DNA of 64,000 nucleotides from Hetaerina americana (taxonomy: Eukaryota > Arthropoda > Insecta > Odonata > Calopterygidae). The notes below the pieces were generated by a model. That model had not been told where the DNA came from and made no database searches. It was given only the letters and a program-made list of their open reading frames with translations. The stretch spans positions 106,515,369 through 106,579,368 of the forward strand of contig JAKTNV010000002.1 of NCBI GenBank assembly GCA_022747635.1, read 5' to 3'. The translations under genes and the position numbers were made by a program. Positions 63,630 through 64,000 of this stretch are shown here, in pieces. Each line of letters opens with the position of its first letter. The stretch's first letter is position 1.

Positions 63630-64000
63630 TTTTGTCTTAAAACACAGTTGCACTCATTGGGAAACGTCACTGCAGAATATACTCGCAATTCTCTCTTTTC
63701 TCTCTTGTTGTTAGAACTTGCAGAAAATATTACGATGTGGGTATAATCAGTCCTTCAATGCCGTTGTATCCGCTGTTTTTGTGGTTTCATATTTTTTTCC
63801 TGTAGGCTATTGCCTCTCTGGTTCTAAAGTGACTCATTCCAAGTAAATTTCTTATGAAGGTTCTTACCCCTTTTTATTATTTTTCATTCAATGGAGGAAA
63901 GTGTGCGAGTACCTTGATATGTAGTCTTGATTTTGTTTGTGGGGAAATTGTTTCTTTCGTAATTACTCTAAGTCAAATCGTGAATTAAATTGACCGTTAA
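63630..64000. other. AT-rich non-coding end
   Basis: Nothing recognised up to the window end. Confidence 0.6.

Overview
This window looks like non-coding nuclear DNA from a large-genome eukaryote, most likely an arthropod and probably an insect. The base composition is moderately AT-rich, CpG does not look depleted, and no open reading frame looks like a conserved protein. Long frames are confined to low-complexity pyrimidine-rich or TA-repeat DNA. There is no operon structure, no ribosome-binding-site spacing, no rRNA and no intact tRNA. The species cannot be fixed from the sequence alone. I read it as intergenic or long-intron sequence.

The supportable content is repeats. Two tRNA-derived SINEs appear complete and carry target-site duplications: one at 58380-58713 with an 11-bp duplication, one at 62827-63103 with a 9-bp duplication. 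The second family has a 5'-truncated relative at 46769-46900. A third, minus-strand SINE with an A-rich tail lies at about 48875-49045. Weaker tRNA-like heads occur at 2928-2985, 9048-9110, 22187-22252 and 32120-32188 (minus). A decayed reverse-transcriptase fragment of LINE type lies at 57210-57356, and a hAT-like terminal sequence at 37333. TA/GT microsatellites occur at 45034, 49457 and 61110; the last has a higher-order structure and abuts a second dispersed-repeat-like segment.

Overlaid on this is a recurring architecture. Some twenty patches of about 100-500 bp are GC/CpG-richer and nearly all pyrimidine-rich on the plus strand, often with poly(C) runs of 9-13 bases. A minority (about 6.0, 30.2 and 51.3 kb) are purine-rich on the plus strand. 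Between them lie AT-rich stretches of 1-6 kb in which I see nothing recognisable; the largest is about 22.3-28.2 kb.

The most striking single object is a near-perfect foldback at 63544-63626. It has 33-bp perfect arms, a 3-nt loop and a further 6 bp of pairing beyond one G/T position. A CpG-dense segment at 60480-61040 with two short palindromes, and another at 31500-31960, are the best candidates for regulatory DNA. No gene pathway can be assembled from this window.
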